A stretch of DNA of 64,000 nt from Mangifera indica. Lineage: Eukaryota > Streptophyta > Magnoliopsida > Sapindales > Anacardiaceae. Positions 1 through 10,708 of this stretch are shown one piece after another. The stretch lies in the NCBI RefSeq assembly GCF_011075055.1, contig NC_058137.1, positions 24,723,463 to 24,787,462 of the forward strand, given 5' to 3'. A program made the position numbers and the translations under genes. Position 1 is the stretch's first letter; every line of letters begins with the position of its first letter. Under the pieces are notes generated by a model. It did no database searches. It saw nothing but the letters and a program-made list of their open reading frames with translations, and was not told the origin of the DNA.

Positions 1-1086
1 TATCTATAAAATTAAAAAATAAGAAAACTTGATGACGAAATTTTTCTAGAAATAGATAATGGGGTCAAGTTTGTTCTAGAGTAAGGCAATTACATCATTC
101 TAGACATCATCTTAAACTATTAGCATTTGTCTTGTTTCTTAAAATTTAATTTTTTCTTTCTTCTAGAGTAAGGAAATTACATCATTCTGGACATCATCTT
201 AAACTATCAGCATTTGTCGTTGTTTCTTGACATTTAAATTTTGTTGTGTATGTGCATGTGTTTTTATATATAACAAAAAATCTTATTTGAATTAGATTAT
301 TATATTTGAAATTGACTCAATTATATTAAATAAAACAAAATTTTAATTTAATAATCAATCGTATAACCACTGAATTAAATAAATTAAGAGTTTAATATTA
401 ATATATCACAAAAAAACTTAAATTTATGCACGTTTATGCATAAAACCTAGAGGATCAAGGTTTATATTTTAAGTTGGTTGGTAATGAAAAATCTAAAATA
501 GACTTAGAAAATCAAGTTCAACACTCCAGCCTACGATTACGACGTATGATAATAGCCTACGGTTACGTCGTATGATAGTATGTTTTGGGCAAGCTAACTA
601 TTTTCCATCCAAAGTTTGACGAAATTAAATAATCTAACCATTAAATTTAAAAACTCTATTTTTTCACCCGTTTGTGAAAGTTTATCGTAAGTTTAATGGT
701 CAAAAGATTCTTAAATTATTTTATTTAACATTACTTATATCTTTAACAGTATAAACAAATTAATGTTAATCTTAACCACTTTTTCCTTTTCATTTTCATC
801 TCACCCCTACAATTTTTTAGTCAAGATTTGCAATATGTAATTCTTTACTAAAATTACACTAATTTAGTTTGATTTCAATCAGAATCACATTCATTAGTTT
901 GATTCTTGACTGAAATTATTTCAATTTGAAGTGATCTCATTCAAAATCGTATCAACTGGTATGATTCTAGATATTGTCGATGGTGAATATTATTGAAAAT
1001 TATTAAATTAAATTAAAATTAATATAAATTAGAAATTTAAAAAATATATATTTCATAAAATTTTTGGGGTCAAATATTATTTAGCT

Positions 1087-1422
1087 AGGAGGTATTTTTG
1101 TTTTTTAATCTTTCATCGATCTTACAAAAAAAAATCATATTTTTTTAATAAAATGGACTAACGAGTGGAATATTGGGGTAGAATCTTCACATCCTTAAAC
1201 CTTGGGTAGCAAATTTTATGTGGCCAATGTTTTACGATATACTATACAAAAGAACCTTCCTTATTGGTTGAATCTCCTACAACCAGCCAACATTTTCTCA
1301 TTATTGATCTCGTAATACCAGCCAACAAATTTTGAGAATATCATATCAACACTAGTGGCTTTTGAAACAAGACGAACAACCCCTATTTGACAAACATAAG
1401 TGAGATTTAACGAATTTAATAA
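1087..1422. repeat. direct repeat, copy 1 (pairs with 1881-2218)
   Basis: The segment from 'aggaggtattttt' to 'aacgaatttaataa' recurs at 1881-2218 with scattered substitutions. The equivalent block occurs once upstream of copies 3 and 4. This copy stops exactly where a GGCCAAA-type transposon end begins (1423). Confidence 0.75.
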
Positions 1423-1880
1423 GGCCAAACGACTATTTCCCACCCAAGTATGTTGTAATGACAAGTTTTCACCCTTTAACTATGAAAACACTAAATATCT
1501 ACCCATGACCAGTTAAAAATAACAGTGGTAAGGGTAAAATCGTCATTTTCTCTATAATATTAAAAAATAAACTAAAATATAATCTATTTTTACCCCTCTA
1601 AACTTTGAAAACTAAAATTTTTTCTCAGCCTAAATTTTAAAAAATGATAGTTTCACCCTAGGGTTTGGTTTTGAAATCTCCGACGACCTCTCCGGTTCCA
1701 TTGCTGACGGACTCTCCCTCCCGAGACATCCTCTTCTTCCGGCGATCTCTTTCCTTCTATTTGAAGGGTCGATCGACGTCGAAGACGCCTTAGAAGACGA
1801 AGAACTTCGTCTTCCCCGACAAATAGAAAAAGTGATTGAATTTGAGTTAATTCGATTTGAATCTAATCCTAATCATCATC
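1423..1880. mobile_element. partial Mutator-like MITE, left end only
   Basis: The segment starts with GGCCAAACGACTATTTCCCA, matching the terminal inverted repeat of elements at 39439, 43240 and 54068. Its interior has the same GC-richer, CT-rich stretch seen in the 54068 element (around 1680-1800 compared with 54270-54400). No matching right end is present before the direct repeat resumes at 1881, so it is truncated or rearranged. Confidence 0.6.
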
Positions 1881-2361
1881 AGGAGGTATTTTTGTTTTTT
1901 AATCTTTTCATCAATCTTACAAAAAAAAAATCATATTTTTTTAATAAAATGGACAAACGAGTGGAATATTGGGGTAGAATTTCACGTCCTTAAACATTGG
2001 GTACGAAATTTTATGTGGCCAATGTTTTACAATATACTATACAAAAGAACCTTCCTTATTGGTTGAATCTCCTACAACCAGCCAACATTTTCTCATTATT
2101 GAATCTCCCAATACCAACCAACAAATTTTGAGAATATCCTATCAACACTAGTGGCTTTTGAAACAAGACGAACAACCCCTATTTGACAAACATAAGTGAG
2201 ATTTAACGAACTTAATAAAAGTCAAACCAAGCATATAACTATGCAATTTATCATAAAATGATTATCTAGTAAAGGAGCCCTCCATGTGCCTCATATGGTG
2301 ATATATGCCTTGGCTGTTGGTGTGATGTTGTTTAGATTAGATATTGGATGATTTTTTACCT

Positions 2362-2369
2362 TATAAATA
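2362..2369 (+). promoter_or_regulatory. TATA box candidate of CYP72A copy 1
   Basis: TATAAATA lies about 125 bp before the ATG in a block conserved between array members. Copies 3, 4 and 6 have TTTAAATA at the aligned place and copy 5 has TTCAATA, so copy 1 has the best match to the plant TATA consensus. The role is inferred from position and motif only. Confidence 0.5.
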
Positions 2370-2492
2370 TTAGGGTGCGTTTAGAATTTTTGTAATACTT
2401 CTTGATAGATATAAAAAAAGAAACGCAGTAACCAGGCCGTGCATCTCAATCCACAATTTTCCCGTATTTCTCTTTTTTTTCACTTCCTGAAG

Positions 2493-5400
2493 ATGGAATT
2501 CACCGACACAGACACAGTCGCATCCATTGCCTTGTCGTTTGTTTTTGCAGCGATTGGATTATGTGTATGGGTTTTTGTAGATTGGGTATGGTTGAAGCCG
2601 AAGAAGCTAGAGAATTTGCTGCGAAAGGAAGGTTTCTCTGGCAACTCTTATAGGCTACTTCATGGAGACACCAAAGAGATGTTCATGGTGTCAAAAGAAG
2701 CAAAAACCAGACCTATGAGCCCCGGCTCCCACGATATTGGGTGGCGAATCCTTCCATTCCACCATCGTATCATCAGCAACTACGGTACGCCGACCTCCTC
2801 TCTTCAAACTTGCAATTATTTAAGATTTAATTACTAATTAATGGAGATGTTAATTAGTAAATTTGATATAATTTTTAAAACATCAACTATTTAACGATGG
2901 ACACATGACTTTATCTTACTCCTATATTATTCCTCAGTTTTGCCTCTTCTTTTTTTCTTATTTTTTTGCTGTTTCTTTTTTTTTTTTTCATAAAAAAAAG
3001 AAAGATAAGAATTGACAAAACCCATTTTTCGCCAAACCGCACCGAGATGGTGCAACACCGGAATTGCACATTTCGGTGGGGCCACTCTCTTTCCCTTAAC
3101 GTAATCTCTCCCTTTCTCTTTAACACGATTGAGAGAACACAAAAGGCCAAATGACCATCTCTTTGCCCCCACTAAAACGATAAATTGATTTTAAATTAAA
3201 CGTGAAATAATATATAATTATATAATAATATAAATAAATATATATTTATTTGTATATAAAAAAGATACATATAATATTAGTGAAAAAATAAAATTTTTAC
3301 CTATTTATCAAAATTAACATTTATTTTTTACCATCAATTAGTATTTATATCATTTTATTAAAATATTATAATAAAAATATAATTAATATTATTTTGTTAT
3401 TAAATTTAAAATTTTACTATAACTTGCCTGTTAAAATTTTGAGTCTATATTTAGTAAGTTTCACTAACTCATGGGTCAATAACAACTACCTATGGTGGAT
3501 GCAGGAAAAAATTCGTTCATATGGTTGGGTCCAACACCAAGCATAAACGTCACAGACCCTAAATTAGTAAGGGAAATAATGTTAAGGTATGAAATATTTC
3601 AAAAACCCCAGACAAACCCACTTGGCGGGTTGGTTTTCAATGGGATGGTGATGTATGAGGGTGAACAATGGTTCAAAGTTAGAAAGATAGCCAACCCAGC
3701 TTTCCATCTTGACAAGTTGAAGGTTTTTCTTCTTTGTATCCTCCAAAAAGTCATGACATATCATTATCAAGAATAATTCAAAATAATTCTAATCTATGTA
3801 CAGTTATAAAATATTAAATTAAATTGGATTAAGATTACAAGAATAGCAGATATGTCATGTTTCCAAATCCGTTAATTTCTTGAAATTTATCGGTACTGAA
3901 ATAGCTGGTCTTTATATCTTAGAACTTCTCTAAATGATGGAAAGTTGTATTTTAAAGTTAAAAAAATGAGATATAACCAATATATAATATATTATTAGAC
4001 TCTTATAATAAGTCTTAAGATTGATATTAATGATATCATTCAAATTTAAGTTCATCCAGGAAAATTTTATTAAATTGTTTAATTATTTGATTTTATTTAA
4101 TTAACATAATTAATGTTAGCTCATGATTCTAACTTAGCGAACCTAGCTTTCCATCAAGACAATTTGAAATTTTTTCTTCTGTCTGCCCTCCAAAAGTCAT
4201 CACATAACATTATCATTTAATTATGTGGTGCCCATTCAAAGATTTACAATTTTTACCTTTCATTCAAAGTCATATTTAACCTCATATTTTCCTTCTGTTT
4301 CTTTTTCTTTTAGGATATGTTACCGAAAATGCATTTGAGTTGCAATGAGATGATAAGGAAATGGAAAACCTCAGTCACCAATGAAGAATCCTGTAAGTTA
4401 GACATATGGTCTGACATCAAGGCTTTAATAGCAGATGTGATTTCTCGGACTGCATTTGGTAGTAGTTTTAAAGACGGAAGAAAAATATTTGAACTCATAA
4501 CTGAACAACTCAGTCTTTTGAATCAGGTTTTCTATTTCTTCCACATCCTTGGATGGAGGTAATTTAAACTAAATTGGCGTCATTAAGGTTACTCGGTACA
4601 TTTCATGCTTGCACTTGGGAGATTAATTTGTCTATTTTCAGGTTTTTGCCCACTCAAGCCAATAGAAAATTGAAAAACAATAACAGAAAAATTATAGAGT
4701 TGATAAAAGGCATCATAAAGAAAAGAGAGGAGGCACTGAAAGTTGGAGAAGCAAGTAATGATGATCTATTGGGCTTATTAGTGGAATCAAATCATAGAGA
4801 AATTCAAGAGCATGGGAATAAAGAAAGTGGAATGAGTATTGAAAAGGTGATTGAGGAGTGTAAACTTTTTTATCTTGCTGGACAAGAGACTACTGTAAAT
4901 TTGACTGGATGGACAATGGTTTTATTGTGTATGCATCAAAATTGGCAAGATCGTGCTAGAGAAGAAGTTTTCCAAGTTTTCGGAAATAAAGAACCGCAAT
5001 TTGATGGGTTAAATCGTTTGAAAGAAGTAAGTAAACATATATATCCCTTATAAAGTTATGTTTTACTTGAGAGAATTTAATGTTTTAAGACTTCCCTCCT
5101 AAAAATGTGTTTCAGGTAAACAAAATTCTCCACGAGGCACTAAGGCTATATCCACCGATAGCTTTGTTTACTAGAGTAACTATGAAAGAGTTAAAATTAG
5201 GAGAAGTCAGAATACCACCTGGAGTTTTAATTGCGATACCAACAATTTTAATTCATCATGATGAAGAATATTGGGGAGCTGATGCAAAGGATTTCAATCC
5301 TGATAGATTTTCCAAGGGAGTTTCTAAGGCCTCAAAGAATGATCAAGTTTCATTCTTCCCATTTGGTTGGGGCCCTAAAATATGCATTGGACAAAACTTT

Positions 5401-5544
5401 GCATTGCTAGAAGCAAAACTAGCTTTAACAATGATTCTGCAGAATTTCTCTTTTCAACTTTCCCCAACTTATGTTCATGCCCCAGCTCGTGATATAGTTA
5501 TGCAACCACAACATGGTGCTCACATGGTTTTACACAAGATTTAG
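2493..5544 (+). CDS. CYP72A-family cytochrome P450 (copy 1), five exons, intact
   Basis: Exons 2493-2784, 3505-3722, 4314-4558, 4642-5026 and 5116-5544, all with GT-AG introns, join in frame to 522 aa with no stop. The ATG is chosen because it gives the ER signal-anchor (about residues 8-30, followed by the LKPKKLE hinge). P450 landmarks are visible: I-helix AGQETT (331-336), K-helix ExxR as EALR (387-390), NPDRF (441-445) and heme loop [10 protein letters not shown] with ligand Cys470. Spacing and C-terminus ([10 protein letters not shown]) are those of CYP72A. Family members oxidise triterpenoids, secoiridoids or gibberellins with a P450 reductase at the ER; the substrate here is unknown. 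Two oddities: the heme-loop Arg is Lys468 (5377-5379), and the conserved Pro before GWR is Leu (4548-4550). It is about 91% identical to copy 4 by eye. Confidence 0.9.
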
Positions 5545-6418
5545 AATTATATAATCCATAGCTTTTATGTAATATCTTTTTATAAACTTGATTAGTCACT
5601 AAGGACTTTAGAAATCAGCATCTAATAAATCGAGAAGTGAAAAGAAAAAAATAAACAGGGTCTTGTGCTGGCAGTTATCCTGCCATACTTACTGTGTATT
5701 TGTAATTGTTTTGTGTAAGGTTTGTTGTTGTTGTGAATATATAATAAGTGTTGGATTGTTTTTTGATAGTTTATTTTTTATTCCTAAACCATTTGTATGT
5801 TAATCCAATATTATATTACCTTTTTGTTGGATTTATTGTTGGGTAATTTATTAAAACACCCTAATTTGGGAGCTTTTAGTCAACACTATTATGGCAATTA
5901 ATTACTCTAAAACCAATAGTCAAGGCTATATTTGTAATTTTGACATGAACAATGTATCATATTTCAATAATTATAAATTGTCATTTATTTATTTATCTAT
6001 AATGTGTATGTATGTATATGTGCATGAGAAATGTCTTTATATTAATAGAAGTATAGTGAGGGGATCAATATGTTATTTGATAGTGAGAATTTTATAAACA
6101 CGTTTGGTGGTAAATCTAACCAAGGGCACAAAAAATGCAATAAAGTTATCATCTTATTGAGCAACCATACTTTGTAATAGATCTTATGTGTCCAAGTTGT
6201 TGGTGTCAATATGATGCAATATGTGAATACATGTTGATTGCATGTTCACGAGATTGACTCGCAAAGGAATTCCACATTGTGGTAATCCCAATGTTTGTAA
6301 AACAAATTTTCTAATGAAAAATAACATATGTGACTTGAGATCATTAAAATGTCTTGTACGTCAATTGACTTAGTTTGACAATAGGCTAATGTAGCCTTCT
6401 TTGTTGAGCTATCAATAT
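5545..6418. other. 3' flank of copy 1, ending at a recombination junction
   Basis: This block matches the 3' flanks of copies 4 (from 20849) and 5 (from 27503) almost continuously, up to the phrase 'gagctatcaatat' near 6418. There the paralogous flanks continue with 'ggtagttattgac', but here the sequence jumps into exon 2 of copy 2. Short ORFs inside (for example 5891-6097) recur in the paralogous flanks without frame conservation and are not genes. Confidence 0.7.
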
Positions 6419-7944
6419 AGTTGGTCCAATACCCAGGTGACCATCATGAATGCTGAACAAATAAAAGACATATTTTCCAGACTTGATGATTTTCATAGAT
6501 CTCAGGGAAACCCACTGGCAAATTATCTTGCAACTGGACTTGCAGAGCATGAGGGGAAGAAGTGGGCCAAACATAGAAGGATCATCGAACCAGCGTTCCA
6601 TCTAGTTAAGTTGAAGGTCAATAAATCATTTATTTTTTCCATTTACTAATATGGCACTGTAAATTTTTTATGGCACAGGTTTTTCTGCTCTATACAAATA
6701 ACAATATGATCAAGCATATTTGCCTAATAATAATGACTTGTTACAGCTTATGTTACCTGAATCCTATCAAGTTTGTAATGAGATGATTAGCAAATGGGAA
6801 AAGTTGATCTCCGCAGAAGGATCATGTGAGTTGGATGTATGGTCGTATCTTGTTTATTTGACAGGTGATGTGATTTCTAAAACAGCATTTGGAAGCAACT
6901 TCGAAGAAGGAAGAAAGATATTCCGACTCCCCAAAGAATTAGTTGATATCACACAACAGATTATACGATCTGTTTACATTCCCAGATGAAGGTAAAACAA
7001 TATCTAATATTGAAACTAGAAAATTATGTCAATAATATCTATTGCTTATATGTATGCAGGTTTTTACCTACAAAGAGGAATAGGAGATTGAAACGGATAG
7101 ACGTTAAAATACGAGCCTTACTTTTGAGTATCATTAAGAATAGAGAGAAGATGAAGAGAAGTGAAGCTCCAAAGAATGACTTACTAGGTTTACTCATGGA
7201 ATCCAATTTTAGGGAAATTAAAGAGGATGGAAACAACAAAAATGTTGGGATGACAATAGATGAGGTGATTCAAGAGTGTAAGCTATTTTACTTTGCTGGT
7301 CAAGAGACCACCTCCGTTTTGCTTGTATGGACTCTGGTTTTATTAAGTAAGCATCAAGATTGGCAAGCTTGTGCAAGATAAGAGGTTTTCCAAGTATTTG
7401 GGGATAAGAAGCCTAGCTTTGATGAATTGAATCACTTGAAAGTTGTAAGCTTCTATCATAGAAAAATTCTCTTTCTCTTATTCTTTCGAATTCGATTTTG
7501 ATGTATTGATTCTAATTTTGATTGCTCAGGTCTCAATGATACTATATGAGGTGCTCAGGTTATACCCTCTAGCAGTTGCTCTTGATCGAGTTGCTGGGGA
7601 AGAGATAAAGCTTGGAGACTTGTCACTGCCTGCTGGAGTTGAGGTTCAAACGCCGGTTATACTGGTTCACCGTGATCAAGAGTTTCGGCTTGATGATGCG
7701 GCGGAGTTTAAACCGGAGCGGTTTGTTGAAGGGATTTCAAAGGCGGCGAAGAGTCAAGTTTCGTTTGTCCCTTTTGGATGGGGTCCTAGAATATGCATTG
7801 GTCAAAATTTTGCTCTCATGGAGGCAAAAATGGCTTTGGTTTTAATTCTGCAAAACTTTGCATTTGAGTTATCTCCATCTTATTACTGTTAATCCGGAAC
7901 ATGGTGCCCACTTGATTTTGAAGAAAAGCAGTCAACTGTGTTGA
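6419..7944 (+). pseudogene. CYP72A pseudogene (copy 2), 5'-truncated, divergent lineage
   Basis: Exon 1, intron 1 and the start of exon 2 are missing. The homology begins at the 'GPIPR' part of exon 2. Remaining exons are about 6419-6616, 6747-6991, 7060-7444 and 7530-7944, with intact splice dinucleotides. Lesions: a 1-nt loss after GPIPR near 6437; the TGG of the GWR motif changed to TGA (6987-6989); a Glu codon changed to TAA (7379-7381); and a frame shift or deletion after SPSY near 7885, past which the [11 protein letters not shown] tail continues in another frame to a stop at 7942-7944. AGQETTS, EVLR, KPERF and [10 protein letters not shown] are all readable. The sequence ([18 protein letters not shown]) is closer to generic CYP72A than to its neighbours, so it represents another lineage. 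No full-length P450 can be made. Confidence 0.9.
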
Positions 7945-10708
7945 CAAATAAGATTAATTAGCAGTAAACTGTTGAAACATTAGTGTTATTATGTTACCGT
8001 GAATGACAAACTAAGTATATTAATGTATCAACATGTGAAACTCATAATGCAATGACCAATTTTATAATTGTTATATCATTTAAATCAAGAGTTTAATTTT
8101 GAAATATTATTAAATAAAATTTAAACTTTTATTCTCATACTTAAAATCTCATTTTTACGTTACCCAAATTATTTTGTATAATTTACCTTAATGTTTTAAG
8201 TTCCAAAGATTATGTTTGTTGCACACTGCTCTACGTAACCATATATTATAAGCATAAGTGATACTTCTTCTTTAAAAAATGTAACTCTCTAAGCATTTAC
8301 TTTTGCAGAAACAGATAAGAGTGCATGTGGATTTAGCTCTCTCAGTGTCTTCTCCAAGAACTGTAATTAAATCATCCAAATACTCAAGGGTCTGCGCTAC
8401 GGTTTTTTAAGAGACAAATAAAACAAGCCCTCTATCTGTTCTACAAAAACAGATGTTGCAGAATTGCATCTTTTAAATTGGAAATACCACTTATGCTTTT
8501 AATATTTAACAAAAGTGTATCTAAATTTATAACAATATAAAATTATATGATTGACTATTTGTTTTATCTAAACCCAATTGTATGATACAAATAAAATTAA
8601 GTTTATAAATAACCTATACATTATAAAACTCATATAAAAAATAATATTATAAAAAAAGGCTTTAACAAAGAGAAATTTTTTTTTACTTTTATAATTAATA
8701 TTTTTAATGACGAAAGTTATAATGATGGTTGATAATGGAAAATAGATTTATAATGACTATTTTTAAACTGTTAAAGTCATAAATTTCACACAAATAAAAA
8801 AAATTTCTTATGATTGATATAATTGTTATTTTTTCTGTAACTCGATTTTCCATCCTAAGCTTTTCAACGAACAGAACAATTGCTCCAAAAAAAGTCAAAA
8901 TGGGTATAATACATTGACAAAAATTTCCAAAAGTGATGAAAGAATGATAAAATAGCATACAATCCATATTTATGTTTAATAATCTTTTAAAAACTATTAA
9001 ATAAAATAATATTTTTATTTTATTTTATTATTATAAATTATACAATATAATTTTTTATACATATTAAATATAATAATATATTAAATATAATATATAATAT
9101 TGTGAAAATATTTTATTTTTTATAATAAAAAATTCTCAAAACCAAACACACTCAAAAATGTTGTTGTAGCTATGGCTGCAAACTAATGGACTCTCCTCCC
9201 GAACCTGACTAAAGACATCTTAAAGAGGTCAGAAATTGTTTTTCATTCATAATATGAACACTTCACTCTTCGTTTTTAGTTGATAAACCCAAGTAAAACT
9301 GCTAAAAGCATTTGGACTATATAAAACATAAAACTATATATACTCAGTTTAAATACATAAATAAATATATATTTTTATATATTAAAGATAAAATAATATT
9401 TAATTATATGATAATATATATAAACATATATATATTTATGTATCTAAAATAAGTATGTATAATATTATTCTTATATAAATTATTTTTTACCTTTTTACAG
9501 TTAAATTAGATAGTAAAATTGATGACTAGGTAAATAAATAAAATTTTCAAACTTAAAATTAAACAATATGATTTCATTTAATTTTGAGTGGAAGTAGACA
9601 TTTGGCAAGTATATCTGTCAGATCTAATAATACGCATCCGAATTAAAATAATAATTTAACTAACCCCTTAATAATAATATGCTCAACCCGTATTTTAAAG
9701 TAAAAAATTTTCTATAAAATTAAAAAAAAAAAACTTAATGACGGAATTTTTCTAGAAATGGACAATGAGGCCTAGTTTGTCGGAGTGATTACACCTTTTT
9801 TATAGGCAATTACATCATTCTAGACATCATCTTACACTATTAGCATTCGTCTTTAATTTATAACTTAAATTTTGCTTTTCTTTTGGGTGTGTATATCAAT
9901 AAATTTTATTCAAACTGAATCATCATATTTAGAATCGAATTAATTATATTGAATAAAATAAATTTTAAATTTAATAATTAATTTTACAATCAATAAATTA
10001 GATAAATCAAAAGTTTGATTTTAATATATCATCAAAAAAAATTTAAATTTAAAAACCCTTATATATGGAGTTTAGAGAATCAAGTTGTACTACACAATAG
10101 AACCTTCTATTCTTTGGTATCATAAAATTATGTATATAATTTTTGTGTAAATTCTATACATAAATAATTATATATTATCATATAATTAAGTATTTTTATT
10201 TTTTATTTTTAATTATCTAACCACATCATAATATATTATTATTTATACATAAAATTATATACAAAAATTTGTACATAATACTATAGTTTCTAGAATGCAA
10301 GCCTTCCTCATTATTGAATCTCCTACAACCAGCCAACAAATTTTGAGAATATTATATTAACACTAACAGCTCTTGAAACATGACAAACAACCCCTATTTG
10401 ACAAAAATAAGTGAGATTTAACAAATTTAATAAACATCGAACCAAGCATATAACTTTGTAATTTATCATAAAATTATTATCTTGTAAAGGAGCTATCCAT
10501 GTGCCTCGTATGGTCATATATGCATTCACCCTTGCTGTGATGTTATTTCGATTAGATATTGGATGATTTTGTTACCTTTTAAATATTAGGATGCGTTTAG
10601 AATTTTTGTTATACTTCTTGATAGATACTTAAAAAGGAGACGCAGTAAACAGGCCATGCATGTCAATCCACAATTTCCTGTATTTCTCTTTTTTCTCACT
10701 TCCTGAAG
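7945..10708. other. intergenic, duplicated promoter-side block of copy 3
   Basis: No gene is visible. From about 8800 the sequence aligns by eye with about 14850 onward, upstream of copy 4, including a near-identical AT-rich run, the 'gactctcctcc' segment and the block before the ATG. Positions 7945-8800 have no recognised relative in the window. A palindromic AT-rich MITE is described separately. Confidence 0.65.
10113..10292. mobile_element. palindromic AT-rich MITE upstream of copy 3
   Basis: The left part (ataaaattatgtatataatt) and the right part (aaattatatacaaaaatttg, acataatactat) are inverted copies of each other around a short centre. A related element sits at the same place upstream of copy 4 (about 17046-17205), while copy 1 lacks it. 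No clear target duplication was resolved. Confidence 0.55.

Larger units (their letters stand above)
1..2492. other. 5' flank of CYP72A copy 1; AT-rich, partly duplicated
   Basis: No gene is supported here. Positions 1-1080 align by eye with about 15850-16860 upstream of copy 4 and, in part, with about 9700-10100 upstream of copy 3, so this is a duplicated intergenic block. It also contains an internal direct repeat (1087-1422 and 1881-2218) around a transposon-like fragment. The small ORFs here match no protein family and lie in repeat DNA. Confidence 0.7.
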
